A DNA stretch of 64,000 nucleotides from Bacillus sp. HNG (GCF_003400205.1 NZ_QUQV01000001.1:1-64000); one strand, 5' to 3'; positions 1-8,158 are shown, counted from the stretch's first letter. The notes: a model not told the origin generated them from the letters alone. Numbers and translations: made by a program.

Positions 1-388
1 AAATTAAGTAATACATGAAAAACCTTCCAATATGGATGAGGAGGGTTATTTGGCATGCGCATTTTTAGTATATCATTAACTGTTTAATAATTTTACAGAA
101 AAATATTGACATCCTATTAGCTGGTTTAGTTTAACAAGCTAAAGATAATAATTATAACATTATGTTTCGTAATTGGGCGTGATTGCTGCTTGGATAGAAA
201 AGAAACCCAGTCTAGCTTTTCATGTGAAGCTATATACAAATGAAAACAACAAACCATAGAACTATAATAAGTCAAGGTTTCTAGGGTTTGCTTTTATATT
301 TGCAATTTAATAAACAATTTCATTAACGATATTATTCAACAACGTTTGTCTTCTCAATTATGTAACTTTTCTTATATCTAGGAATTAA
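1..388. other. Gene-poor left edge
   Basis: No convincing gene is visible. Near position 40 a GAGGAGGG ribosome-binding-like run is followed by an ATG that reads only ten codons, so it may be the start of a lost gene. A consensus-like TTGACA lies at 106-111 without a good -10 at the right distance. A possible terminator hairpin lies at 250-295. Confidence 0.4.
250..295 (+). terminator. Possible rho-independent terminator
   Basis: CAAACC-TAGAA (250-261) can pair imperfectly with TTCTA-GGTTTG (279-290) across a long loop, and CTTTTATATTT follows. No gene that it would end is visible in the window. Confidence 0.3.
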
Positions 389-864
389 TCACAAGAACAT
401 CTCATTTTTAACAACCAATCTTCCTTCTGTATTTACATAAAAACTTGGATCATCTAAAGAATTAGATTCGGTTAAATCTACTGAAACAAGTGAGTTAGTT
501 TGATACTTAGAATCTCCTTGATAAACTGGGCTTATCATCAAGAGCAGAAACGACACTCAAAAATCCATCATATTTGATATATGAATTGTCATTAGCTTTT
601 GAGTGTTCTTGACGATTATATTCCTCTATATCAGTTAAGACAATCCCTTGTTTAGAAAATTCATTAATAAGATATTCAAATGCATATTCATTTTCATCTT
701 TCACATAATCTAAATATCTTTCACAGTATAAACATTTGGAGTGACTTTTGCCGTACCATTTGCTTGTACTTCAGTCCCTCCCTCTAAAGGTTTCTCGCCA
801 AAAAGCCAACAATTAAACCGGCTAAAATCAGTAGTGCAAAGGATAATAATAAATTTTCTTGCAT
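389..864 (-). pseudogene. Frameshifted gene for a small membrane-anchored or exported protein
   Basis: Reading the minus strand from an ATG at 864, a hydrophobic N-terminus (MQENLLLSFALLILAGLIVG) runs into a stop, but the protein-like text continues in other frames. FGEKPLEGGTEVQ follows a shift near 799-804 (a run of five A on the plus strand). A block starting DYVKDENEYAFEYL follows a second shift near 715. PVYQGDSKYQTNSLVSVDL to a stop at 389 follows a third shift near 530-532 (a GGG run). Joined, the parts make one protein of roughly 155 residues with one N-terminal membrane segment. I do not recognise the family. At least three frameshifts are needed, so it is either a decayed gene or a place with repeated indel errors in homopolymers. 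Only a 65-codon middle part is open in a single frame. Confidence 0.6.
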
Positions 865-967
865 ACGAGTGCCTCTTTCACTCTTTATTTTAATTCTTAA
901 TTTTTATATCGGTAACATACAAAAAATAAATTAAGAACTGTATTTTTATGGTAAAATTTCCATAGTA

Positions 968-1262
968 ATGGGGGAGATGAGATTTCGTAAACAATTGGGT
1001 ATTGTATACATCTTACTTTTAATCATGTCTTATTTAATTTTACAATCTCTCATTGGGAAAGACATTAGGCAATTGTGGGTCTTGATAATTGCTATTGTGT
1101 ATTTGGTTTTGGCACTCGCTTGTTGGTACCATACAAGCGGTTTTTGGATGAAGGCATCAGCGACTACCTTGATTATCTCTACCTGTTGATTTTCTGAATT
1201 TTATCATTTTATTTATTATTGGTGTGCTAGGGAATGGATTTTCAGGAACTACTATCAACTAG
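968..1262 (+). pseudogene. Small hydrophobic membrane protein, probably frameshifted near its end
   Basis: The open frame 968-1189 encodes 73 residues with two membrane segments (about residues 11-29 and 36-53). Its stop at 1187-1189 looks premature. Shifting frame at about 1170 lets the text continue as LPVDFLNFIILFIIGVLGNG to a TAG at 1260-1262, adding a third hydrophobic segment. A protein of about 97 residues with three membrane segments is therefore the likely ancestral product. Family unknown. The start ATG has only a weak upstream purine run. If the shift is not real, the gene is a 73-residue membrane protein. Confidence 0.45.
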
Positions 1263-1307
1263 TATAGTTTATATCCTTGATTGTAACTGATAAGGGGAGG
1301 AATATTT

Positions 1308-1820
1308 ATGTTCCACAAAGTAATAGGGAATGAGTACTACATACAAACCCAAAAGAAAGTAAATTATAGAGAAGCAGTTCGGGCTGTCATTATTTCACAA
1401 GATAAAATATTACTAATCCAGAACAGTAAAGGAGATTATAAGTTTCCCGGTGGGGGAGTAGAAAAGAATGAAAGTCAAATAGATGCATTGGTTAGAGAAA
1501 TTGCTGAAGAAACGGGATATGTAGATTGTGAAGTTGGAGAGAAAATTGGGATGGTGGTTGAATGTCATGTAGATGAATTTGATTCGAATGCTATTTTTCA
1601 TATGACCTCTCACTATTTCGAATGTAGTATTAGAACGCCGAAAATGGTAGATCAGGTATTAGATGATTATGAGCTAGATTTGGAATTTAATCCTGTTTGG
1701 ATCACGCTTGATGCAGCGATTGAAGAAAACGATAAATTAATAGCTGAGTTACAACAGAATGGTTGGATTAGACGTGAAAATCACGTGTTAAAAACTTTGA
1801 AAAAGAACGCAATCCTATGA
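1308..1820 (+). CDS. Nudix hydrolase
   Basis: A 170-residue protein with a complete Nudix box at residues 49-71: G49, E55, R63-E64, E67-E68, G70 and a hydrophobic residue at 71, matching the family pattern GX5EX7REUXEEXGU. Nudix enzymes hydrolyse a nucleoside diphosphate linked to another group, using divalent metal bound by the box glutamates. The actual substrate cannot be told from sequence. It is probably cytoplasmic; there is no signal peptide. The start ATG follows a strong AAGGGGAGG ribosome binding site. Length is normal for a single-domain Nudix protein. The gene stands alone among short accessory genes, and the small open frames directly after it may or may not be cotranscribed. Confidence 0.88.
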   Translation: MFHKVIGNEYYIQTQKKVNYREAVRAVIISQDKILLIQNSKGDYKFPGGGVEKNESQIDALVREIAEETGYVDCEVGEKIGMVVECHVDEFDSNAIFHMTSHYFECSIRTPKMVDQVLDDYELDLEFNPVWITLDAAIEENDKLIAELQQNGWIRRENHVLKTLKKNAIL

Positions 1821-1823
1821 AGA

Positions 1824-1922
1824 ATGACAAAGGGAATTATCAATGGAACAATTTTTGGGAGTGTTTTCTCGTTTTGTATTCCCAGTGTGTTTATGCTAGT
1901 TGCTAGATTTTGGAAGGTGTAA
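1824..1922 (+). CDS. Possible 32-residue membrane peptide
   Basis: ATG at 1824 opens a 32-residue hydrophobic peptide beginning MTKGIINGTIFGSVF. The start lies 3 bp after the Nudix stop and only a weak GAAGAA run precedes it. A second tiny hydrophobic frame starts 3 bp after its stop. Nothing beyond hydrophobicity and spacing supports it, and it may be a remnant of a longer membrane protein. Confidence 0.25.
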   Translation: MTKGIINGTIFGSVFSFCIPSVFMLVARFWKV

Positions 1923-1925
1923 TCA

Positions 1926-2054
1926 TTGTTGTTTTTTGTAGTTCTTATTGCATTAATTATTTTGATTGTTATAAAAAGGAAGATCAAAAAGGTAGTCATA
2001 ATATTATCAGCAATATTGATCCTACTTCTAACAGGTGGGGTAATGTTTTCATAG
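1926..2054 (+). CDS. Possible 42-residue two-pass membrane peptide
   Basis: TTG codons at 1926/1929 open 42 residues with two hydrophobic stretches split by a basic loop (KRKIKK). No good ribosome binding site is seen, but the frame follows the previous tiny frame by 3 bp, so coupled translation is possible. It could equally be the tail of a decayed membrane protein. Confidence 0.25.
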   Translation: MLFFVVLIALIILIVIKRKIKKVVIILSAILILLLTGGVMFS

Positions 2055-2092
2055 ATGGTGTACAAAACTTTGCCCCATAATTGCCTTGGTAA

Positions 2093-2407
2093 GTTACGTT
2101 TAAAAAAGCTTGGTCAGTAAAAGATGAAAAAGGATTTCCTAGTTCAACAAATCTGAATGGACAAACAACAATTCTTTTTTGGTCTGTGAAGTCAAGAGCA
2201 GAGAAAATAATTAAAACTGTCCCAGCATATAGCAAATTTCAATCACATGAAATCTCATTAGAAGATTTTATAAATAGGTGGTTAACTGGTCTTGAAAAGG
2301 ATGGTTTAAATGTTAGTATTAATTGGAGTGGAAAAAGAGCAACTGGATATGACTTAAAGCCAAATGAAGTCCTTAAACGGATTAAATATGAAAGAGATAA
2401 TGAGTGA
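2093..2407 (+). pseudogene. DUF2750-like protein lacking its start
   Basis: From the stop codon at 2090-2092 an open frame runs to TGA at 2405-2407 and reads KKAWSVKDEKGFPSS, then an ILFWS segment, ISLEDFINRWLTGLEKDG and a C-terminal LKPNEVLKRI. This order matches the DUF2750 family: a beta strand with a Trp, an LFW-type strand, then an acidic helix containing the W-GLE-DG motif. The family's N-terminal helix (about 20 residues) and an initiation codon are absent. The first possible start (GTG, 2186) lies inside the domain and has no ribosome binding site. I judge it a 5'-truncated or frameshifted gene. The function of the family is unknown. Confidence 0.6.
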
Positions 2408-2412
2408 AGTTG

Positions 2413-2439
2413 TTCAACTAAAGAAGCTGGTTAGTTGAA
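2413..2439 (+). terminator. Stem-loop after the DUF2750 remnant
   Basis: TTCAACTAA (2413-2421) pairs perfectly with TTAGTTGAA (2431-2439). There is no U-run after it, so termination activity is doubtful. Confidence 0.25.
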
Positions 2440-2532
2440 TAAGAAATAATACACTTTTGTGTTCAAATTAAAAAAAATGCCAGAGAAGAAATAGTATAAA
2501 GTCAAGGACAAACTATCCGTAATAAAACAAAA

Positions 2533-2550
2533 CGACAGGAAGCCCTGCCG
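2533..2550 (-). terminator. Weak terminator of the minus-strand secreted-protein gene
   Basis: Read on the minus strand, a short CAGG/CCTG hairpin is followed by a T-rich tract (GTTTTGTTTTATT), starting 10 bp after the stop codon of the gene at 2561-3715. Confidence 0.4.
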
Positions 2551-2560
2551 CCGTTGAGAT

Positions 2561-3715
2561 TTAGAAGTATTTCAACATTTCTTTTATACTCGCTTCGTCA
2601 ACTTTTAAAAACGAATCCAATTCGTCAACCTTATCTCCGTCCAAGTGTTCCGACACACCGAACGGTTGCCCCATCCTGTTGACCACAACGTTGATATCGT
2701 TCAACAATTGCTTCATGTATTCAACTGCTTGATGATATCGTTTACTTACGGGCTTCCAATTTTTAACCGCTTCACTTGGGGGGTGTTTATCCGTTTTTGT
2801 CGGGTCAATTTTTATGTGTTTCACCCGCTTGTCGTGTTCTATTTGTATAACCGCCGCAAGCATTCGCAGCTTGTGGAAATCTTTTTCAAGGTCAACACCT
2901 TCAACCCGAATATGGTCGCCCACTACCGCAAGGATTCCGTATGCCTTCCTATAATAATCGTATTCAGTCGGATATCCCACTTGCATTAGTTTTTCGTCAG
3001 GTTCACCGTTCCACTGTTTTAACGTATTCGGGATATATTCTTTCACATTCAACGGGAAGTCTGGCTTAGTCAAATCCCCCTTTGTCGATACGTCCATCCA
3101 TTCCTTTGGACGGGATAATTCTCCAATAATGTCACGGAATGCGTCCAATTTCGCCCACGATTTAAAATATCCTTCGGTGTCTCCGTTTGCCCGTGCTTCG
3201 GTTATACCTTCAATAGTTTCGTCAATCAATCCATTTAATGCTACATTTCCCGACATTGATTTCACGGATGTTAAAATTGGAATGTCCCGTTCAACTGATT
3301 GGTCAAGTAGGTCTTGTGGATAGAAACTTTTTTCAAACGTTGAGTAATGAAGTAGTTCACTAGATGGAAGATTGAAACGAATTTTCTTTTGCAATGCTTC
3401 GTCTTCCTGTTTATATATCAAAACCGCCGCCGTGACCGTTGGGTTGTTCTTCATAGATTCAAAACTTGTTTCTTCGTTCTTCTCGACTGTTTCAAGGTAT
3501 TTCGTTACTTTGTTGGACATTTCTTGCGTCAAGGGTGTATTCTTCGGATAATCTTCGATCATTTCATTGATTTCTTCCTGCGTTGGTACACTCACTTTCA
3601 CTTCCGTCTGTGTTTCCGCTTTTGCTTCCGATGGTGCGTCAACGTGCGTGAATCCAACGACTAAACTTCCTCCAACAACAACCGCACCCAATACTAATAA
3701 TGCTTTCGATTGCAT
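2561..3715 (-). CDS. Secreted protein of unknown function
   Basis: 384 residues. It has an N-terminal hydrophobic segment (residues about 4-22) and a likely signal peptidase site near EAKA-ET (residue 34), then a soluble, charged, mostly helical protein without cysteines or recognisable enzymatic motifs. Residues 40-80 have coiled-coil character. I do not recognise the family. The start ATG follows GAAGGGGA at about 11 bp. The gene is visibly richer in G+C and uses C-ending codons far more than its neighbours, suggesting acquisition from a different genome. It is monocistronic, with a weak terminator behind it. It could be a substrate-binding or surface protein from an integrated element, but no mobile gene is present beside it. 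Confidence 0.75.
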   Translation of the reverse strand: MQSKALLVLGAVVVGGSLVVGFTHVDAPSEAKAETQTEVKVSVPTQEEINEMIEDYPKNTPLTQEMSNKVTKYLETVEKNEETSFESMKNNPTVTAAVLIYKQEDEALQKKIRFNLPSSELLHYSTFEKSFYPQDLLDQSVERDIPILTSVKSMSGNVALNGLIDETIEGITEARANGDTEGYFKSWAKLDAFRDIIGELSRPKEWMDVSTKGDLTKPDFPLNVKEYIPNTLKQWNGEPDEKLMQVGYPTEYDYYRKAYGILAVVGDHIRVEGVDLEKDFHKLRMLAAVIQIEHDKRVKHIKIDPTKTDKHPPSEAVKNWKPVSKRYHQAVEYMKQLLNDINVVVNRMGQPFGVSEHLDGDKVDELDSFLKVDEASIKEMLKYF

Positions 3716-3905
3716 TTTCTATACATTCCCCTTCTTTCATAATTTTTCCTTTTTTTAGTGTAACATAATTATTTTGCAACTTGGTAAATTTGTCATTCTT
3801 TTTCAGATTTTCATAGAAAATAATCATGTTTCTGATCGTGAAGCGTAGGTTTCTTTTTGTACTAACGGGGCAGGATAGTTGAAGAAAAATATGAAAAGTA
3901 ATATA

Positions 3906-3934
3906 TTTCCAAATCGCGGAAATTATGCTATAAT
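3906..3934 (+). promoter_or_regulatory. Sigma-A type promoter with extended -10
   Basis: TGCTATAAT (3926-3934) is an extended -10 with a perfect TATAAT. The -35 about 17 bp upstream is weak (TTTCCA, 3906-3911). It fits the membrane-protein gene starting at 3958. Confidence 0.5.
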
Positions 3935-3957
3935 GGTGTAAAATTACACTTTTTAAG

Positions 3958-4230
3958 GTGGTTTGTATCGGTAAACATATTATTTTTTCTTATTTGTTCT
4001 TTGTTATTAGTCTGATAGCATTCTTAATATATTACAAACACGTTTACTACATAGATATAAGGTTAAATCTACTTATAATAGTTATAACTCCTATTATGGG
4101 TGTTATTTTTGGCTCATTAGGTAAAAGCGGATACCCTAAGTTGATTGCTATAAGTTTTAATATTGTCTTTATTTTATTCTTTGTACCATTACCTCTAATA
4201 AATTTATTCATTTGGACTTTTGGTAAATAA
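3958..4230 (+). CDS. Small three-pass membrane protein of unknown function
   Basis: 90 residues with three hydrophobic helices at about 7-26, 35-54 and 62-88 and a short basic segment (GKSGYPK) between the last two. No family recognised. The start is uncertain. The GTG at 3958 lies inside an AAGGTGG run that itself looks like a ribosome binding site, and no ATG/TTG in the same frame follows at good spacing, so a non-standard start just downstream or a small indel is possible. A good extended -10 promoter sits 24 bp upstream, which favours real expression. Confidence 0.5.
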   Translation: MVCIGKHIIFSYLFFVISLIAFLIYYKHVYYIDIRLNLLIIVITPIMGVIFGSLGKSGYPKLIAISFNIVFILFFVPLPLINLFIWTFGK

Positions 4231-4329
4231 ACTTTATATACAAGGTAGCGTTTGTCAAATAAGAAAACTATCGCTTTTTTACAAACAGTGCAGTTTTGTT
4301 AAATTAGCGTTATATTTTGGGGTGAACGA

Positions 4330-4407
4330 ATGATGAAGTGGAATGTTCAGTTGTTTTTTTGTGTTATCAGTTTAATAAGTGCTTATGGTAATAATCGATT
4401 AATTTAA
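4330..4407 (+). CDS. Possible 25-residue leader peptide
   Basis: ATGATGAAG at 4330, preceded by GGGGTGAAC, opens 25 residues with a hydrophobic middle (VQLFFCVISLISAYG). It stops 12 bp before the lipoprotein gene at 4420. It could be a leader, a signal-like fragment of a decayed gene, or chance. Confidence 0.3.
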   Translation: MMKWNVQLFFCVISLISAYGNNRLI

Positions 4408-4419
4408 GGAGATGATTTT

Positions 4420-5073
4420 ATGAAAGAAGAGAATACAAAAAAAGGTAAAGTTATCATCATTTCATTATTGATTTTATTTACTATTAGCCTACTAATTGGG
4501 TGCGGGAATGATGAAGATACTCAACAAATGCAAGGTTCGGTAGATGTAGTCGAAATTGATACAGATGAAAAGCAGAATAGTAACTCAGAATACAAAGATG
4601 AAATTGAATCACTAGAATTTCAAATCGAATATCTAAATGAACAGAATCAATATTTGGTATCCGTCATTAAACAATTAACAGAAGATTTCTCGGATGAGAA
4701 AATGCTAAATTTTTCTCGAAATCAGGTTATATATGAGTTGCAAATCAATGGTGAATCTATTCCGAAAAACGGACAAGTAACTATTCCTACTGGGAATATA
4801 GAAATTTTATTAGTACAAAAAGGTTTGGGATATGAATTTTTACCTCCTGGATGGGTAGAAAAAGGAATGATTAGTGGGAATTATATCGAACATATTTTAA
4901 ACTTTGATACTTCGAATTGGACACCAACTGGAATGGATGGCACAGTTAATACCGCACAAGGTTATTTAAAAACCGATGCAAAAGCTGGTGAACATTTTTC
5001 CTTTAATATTACTGATGAGTTAAAATCACGTTTAAAAATCGATACCAATTTAATACAGATTGAAGTTAATTAA
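4420..5073 (+). CDS. Lipoprotein with coiled coil
   Basis: 217 residues. A basic N-terminus and hydrophobic segment end in the lipobox LLIGC (Cys at about residue 28), predicting lipid anchoring to the outer face of the membrane. Residues about 50-90 are rich in Glu, Asn and Gln with heptad character (EIESLEFQIEYLNEQNQ), i.e. a coiled coil. The C-terminal 120 residues form a beta-rich domain (PKNGQVTIPTGNIEILLVQ and beyond) of unknown type. ATG follows a GGAGATG ribosome binding site. No enzymatic motif. It is separated by a terminator from the unrelated lipoprotein gene that follows. Confidence 0.75.
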   Translation: MKEENTKKGKVIIISLLILFTISLLIGCGNDEDTQQMQGSVDVVEIDTDEKQNSNSEYKDEIESLEFQIEYLNEQNQYLVSVIKQLTEDFSDEKMLNFSRNQVIYELQINGESIPKNGQVTIPTGNIEILLVQKGLGYEFLPPGWVEKGMISGNYIEHILNFDTSNWTPTGMDGTVNTAQGYLKTDAKAGEHFSFNITDELKSRLKIDTNLIQIEVN

Positions 5074-5153
5074 GTTAAATCTCATTTAATTAATGTGGTA
5101 GTGTATTTAGAAAATAATTGATAATAAAGATTGTGAAAAGATGTACATAAGCT

Positions 5154-5194
5154 AAAGGGTGCTTTCCTTAAAGAAGGAGAAGTGCCCTTTTTTG
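5154..5194 (+). terminator. Rho-independent terminator
   Basis: AAAGGGTGCTTTCCTT pairs imperfectly with AAGGAGAAGTGCCCTTT across a short AAAG loop and ends in a T run; it lies about 80 bp after the lipoprotein stop. Confidence 0.7.
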
Positions 5195-5292
5195 TAGAAG
5201 TATCTGTACTAACGGCAGATTTGTTTAAAATAGGAAGTTAAATATAAATTGGAGAATATAGAGTTAAGAAATATAGTAAGGGAGGGGATAAG

Positions 5293-5757
5293 TTGAGTAG
5301 TATAAAACGAGCATATATGGTGATCCTATTAATTTTACTATTTTTGTTGTTAGGATGTTCTAAAGAAATTTCCCTTGAGGATGAAATCGTAAAAATTCTT
5401 GAAAACAGTGAAGGTAAAGATTATGAAAGAATTATCGACTATGACATAAAAGGAGATTTTATTGTTGTCATATATAAGAGTAATGAAAATGAGCAATTAA
5501 ATATCGGATTTATTAAGTTCCACTATGGTAAATTAGATTGGGAAATAGGTATTGGAGGTCCAGAATTAAGCGGTGGTGATACTTTTATTTCTGACCCAAT
5601 TTATGTAAATGTGATTGTCCCAAAGGAAACTGGCATAAATCACGTAAAAGTCTTTGGGGAATATGCAAAACAAGTAAAATACTCTAATGAGATTAATTAT
5701 TGGATTTCATATACAAATAAATCACCAAACAGCTTAGACGTTGAATACATAAAATAG
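5293..5757 (+). CDS. Small lipoprotein of unknown function
   Basis: 154 residues starting at a TTG that follows a strong GGAGGGG site (5281-5287). Hydrophobic residues 9-20 end in the lipobox LLLGC (Cys about residue 22). The mature part is acidic and beta-rich (repeated strands such as DFIVVIYKS and LNIGFIKFHYGKLDWEIG), compatible with a compact extracellular beta-sandwich or cystatin-like fold. No known motif is recognised. Transcription probably starts locally, because a terminator separates it from the gene upstream. Confidence 0.72.
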   Translation: MSSIKRAYMVILLILLFLLLGCSKEISLEDEIVKILENSEGKDYERIIDYDIKGDFIVVIYKSNENEQLNIGFIKFHYGKLDWEIGIGGPELSGGDTFISDPIYVNVIVPKETGINHVKVFGEYAKQVKYSNEINYWISYTNKSPNSLDVEYIK

Positions 5758-5783
5758 CTTACAATCTTATTAAACTACCATGA

Positions 5784-5891
5784 AAATAAACTTCTCGTAT
5801 TGCAAAAAAAGACAATACCAAAGAAGACCCTTCTAATTCGTTAAAAAACAGAGAGCAAATTCATCGATCTATGGATTGGTTGACAGGATGA
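5784..5891 (+). pseudogene. C-terminal remnant of a small protein
   Basis: After an in-frame stop the frame reads TSRIAKKDNTKEDPSNSLKN, then NREQIHRSMDWLTG to TGA at 5889. It looks like the hydrophilic end of a real protein, but there is no start codon or ribosome binding site. Low confidence. Confidence 0.25.
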
Positions 5892-5992
5892 AGAACAAAT
5901 ATAGACACCTTAGTATATTTTGATTCTCTGAGGTGAAGCTCTGATTTTTGCGCTTCATGGATGGCTAACGATTGATTTCCCGTTTACTAACC

Positions 5993-6028
5993 AAACCCAT
6001 ACTTCAGTGTTGAAGTATGGGTTTCTTC
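5993..6028. terminator. Strong bidirectional terminator
   Basis: AAACCCATACTTCA and TGAAGTATGGGTTT form a perfect 14-bp stem with a 4-nt loop (5993-6024), followed by TCTTCTTT and preceded by A-rich sequence. It isolates the sigma factor operon from upstream transcription. Confidence 0.82.
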
Positions 6029-6081
6029 TTTATACTAAAGTATAGGCCTTAAGCTATTTCTAAAGAAATTTATATATTAGT

Positions 6082-6107
6082 AGAACCTAAACATGATTAG
6101 TTTCGTC
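6082..6107 (+). promoter_or_regulatory. ECF-type promoter, probably autoregulated
   Basis: AGAACC (6082-6087), 16 bp, then CGTC (6104-6107). An AAC-containing -35 with a CGTC -10 at 16-17 bp is the hallmark of extracytoplasmic-function sigma promoters in Bacillus. It lies 31 bp before the sigma gene, so the sigma factor probably drives its own operon. Confidence 0.6.
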
Positions 6108-6138
6108 TAATACTTAAAACCTAAAAGGAAGCGAATAC

Positions 6139-6699
6139 ATGATTGAAGTGGAAAGGAAACCTGATACATCAATTGAATATCTTGACAATGAAGAGAAAAT
6201 TACGCGGTTAATGGATCAATATGGCCAAGAAGTTATTATGCTGGCTTATACATATGTGAAAGATAAGCAATTGGCAGAGGATATTGCCCAAGAAGTCTTT
6301 ATTAAGTGTTATGAAAAATTGGATTCGTTTAGGCATGAGTCTTCGTACAAAACCTGGATTTACCGCATAACGATTAATAAGTGTAAAGACGTTTTTAAGA
6401 GTTGGCACTATAGACATCTAATTTTTACTGACCTTATTAAAGGAAAAAAAGATATTGCTGCCCAATCGGCAGAATTTGAAAATGTAAAAAGAGAAGAGAA
6501 CTTATGGGTGGCAGAAATGGTTATGAGCTTACCATTAAAGTTAAGAGAAGTTATTATTCTATATTACTTTGAGGAACTAAAAATTGAAGAAATTGCAGAG
6601 ATGTTAGAAATCAAATTAAATACAGTAAAAACAAGATTGCATCGAGCGAGGTATGTATTAGAGAAAAAATTAAAGAGAGGCGATCTTAATGGAAGATAA
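6139..6699 (+). CDS. ECF-family RNA polymerase sigma factor
   Basis: 186 residues. Region 2 lies at about 22-90 with the core-binding and -10-reading helices (LAEDIAQEVFIKCYEKL, then YKTWIYRITINKC). Region 4 lies at about 125-175 with the helix-turn-helix IEEIAEMLEIKLNTVKTRL. There is no region 1 or 3, as is usual for ECF sigmas. It should direct RNA polymerase to envelope-stress type promoters when released from its membrane anti-sigma factor. The next gene starts 11 bp before this stop, so the two are translationally coupled. ATG follows AAAAGGAAG, and an ECF-like promoter precedes the gene. Which of the known Bacillus ECF sigmas it corresponds to is unclear. Confidence 0.92.
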   Translation: MIEVERKPDTSIEYLDNEEKITRLMDQYGQEVIMLAYTYVKDKQLAEDIAQEVFIKCYEKLDSFRHESSYKTWIYRITINKCKDVFKSWHYRHLIFTDLIKGKKDIAAQSAEFENVKREENLWVAEMVMSLPLKLREVIILYYFEELKIEEIAEMLEIKLNTVKTRLHRARYVLEKKLKRGDLNGR

Positions 6700-8158
6700 A
6701 CTGAAGGATTTAAAAAGTATTTTAAGAGATTCTCTAACAGATGAACAAAATATTCACTTTACTGAAAAACATAAACATAAGGTTTTAAAATCTATTAAAT
6801 CAAATTCTTTACAAACCAATTTTTCTAGGTCGTTTAATAAAAGAATTCATCTAATACTTAGTGCAGCAATTACTTTTGTTTTACTAGTGGGTACATATCA
6901 CATAGCAGGAATTAATGATATTTTTTCTGAAAATGAAGCAAAGCAAATTAATAGGGAGCATGAAACAAATAACGTTACTTCAAGCCCAGAAAAGGATATT
7001 CAACAGAACGAGGTTATTGTACCTCCTTCTCAGGAAGAAAATTACAAAGACATGACCAAAGACGAGGTGTACAAGAAACTATTATCATCAGGTAAATTTG
7101 ATACTGTAAAAGGTGAATATGATATTCAAACCGTAATCCATGATGGTACAAAAATGAGTTCAAATGTTAAATATTCAATGGGGTTAAGTCCACTAAAGGG
7201 TGGCTACAGCGTTGAAGCTTATAATCAAGGTGATAGTGTGGCCAACACTATAACGTACTATAAAGAAGATACTCTGTGGACATTAGATAGTGTTTCAAAA
7301 ACCTATTCGGAGAGAAGATATAGAAACAGCGTACCTCCGATAGCACAAAGTTCACTGTTCCCACGTGAAATCACATTAAATTACTTAAAAAGTTTAGATA
7401 ACTGGGAGATTGAAATACAGAACGAAAAGATCCTTACTCACAATACAATTGTTATAAAAGGCAATTTAAACGAGTATGCAGCTGAGAAACACAGTGCAGA
7501 AACCTTTCGTTTCTGGATTGATAAAGATTCTGGAGTCCTCCTAAAATATGAAACATATAATGGTAAAGGCGAGGTTGTTGACTATTTATATCCAAAAGAA
7601 CTTCAAATAAATGTGCCAATTGACACAAAAATGTTCATTCCAAATTTAGAAGGATATAAAAAATTTGATCGGGAATCAGCTCAGGAAAGACAAAAACAAA
7701 ACGACAAACAACAAACAGAACTGAACTTACATAAACCCATATTCTCAAATGAAAAAGGTTACTTCTATGTCCATGGAATAACTTTGGGAGACTCAATGGA
7801 TAAGGTAATAGAACGCCTAGGAGAAAAATATTCATTAGATGAAGAGGATGGTAGTGGGGCAGACGTAATCTTAGATTATAATGGGCTTGCAAGATTTTAT
7901 TTCAAAGATAAAAAGTTAGACTGGATATTGTTAATGAAAGTAGATAAAAAATACTTTAACAACGTATTTGGTGATTATGAAGGCTCTAAATTTACATCAG
8001 ATGATAGTGACCGCTATTTTTACTCTATGGAGACTAATCAAATATTAAAAGCCACTACGAACGTTCCTAATCAGGATTTATATTTGTACCTATCATATCC
8101 TGGTCCAGAGATCCAAGAAAATCCAGATTTTCTAAAGATGAAGCAAAGCTTAGAATAA
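6689..8158 (+). CDS. Membrane anti-sigma factor with large extracellular sensor
   Basis: 489 residues overlapping the sigma gene by 11 bp. Residues 1-50 are cytoplasmic and should hold the sigma. Residues about 51-70 form one membrane helix (LILSAAITFVLLVGTYHIAG). The rest is outside the cell. Residues about 120-310 resemble the LolA/RseB-type lipoprotein-carrier fold (GEYDIQTVIHDG, ITYYKEDTLWTLD, FWIDKDSGVLLKYE). Residues about 350-480 resemble the DUF4309 type (ITLGDSMDKVIERLG, LARFYFKDKKLDWI). Most ECF anti-sigmas have much shorter outer parts, so this one may directly bind a lipid or envelope ligand. Assignment as anti-sigma rests mainly on gene order and topology. The N-terminus has no recognisable zinc-binding HXXXCXXC motif. 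Confidence 0.75.
   Translation: MEDKLKDLKSILRDSLTDEQNIHFTEKHKHKVLKSIKSNSLQTNFSRSFNKRIHLILSAAITFVLLVGTYHIAGINDIFSENEAKQINREHETNNVTSSPEKDIQQNEVIVPPSQEENYKDMTKDEVYKKLLSSGKFDTVKGEYDIQTVIHDGTKMSSNVKYSMGLSPLKGGYSVEAYNQGDSVANTITYYKEDTLWTLDSVSKTYSERRYRNSVPPIAQSSLFPREITLNYLKSLDNWEIEIQNEKILTHNTIVIKGNLNEYAAEKHSAETFRFWIDKDSGVLLKYETYNGKGEVVDYLYPKELQINVPIDTKMFIPNLEGYKKFDRESAQERQKQNDKQQTELNLHKPIFSNEKGYFYVHGITLGDSMDKVIERLGEKYSLDEEDGSGADVILDYNGLARFYFKDKKLDWILLMKVDKKYFNNVFGDYEGSKFTSDDSDRYFYSMETNQILKATTNVPNQDLYLYLSYPGPEIQENPDFLKMKQSLE

Noticed and set aside
106-135. TTGACA as a promoter
   Set aside because: No acceptable -10 at 16-18 bp and no gene directly downstream on that strand.
1781-2235. Two overlapping minus-strand frames of 79-94 codons
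   Set aside because: No ribosome binding sites, and they lie opposite the Nudix end and the DUF2750 text.
3389-3827. Several frames opposite or beside the start of the secreted protein gene
   Set aside because: Low-quality Cys/Phe-rich translations that are shadows of a G+C-richer gene.
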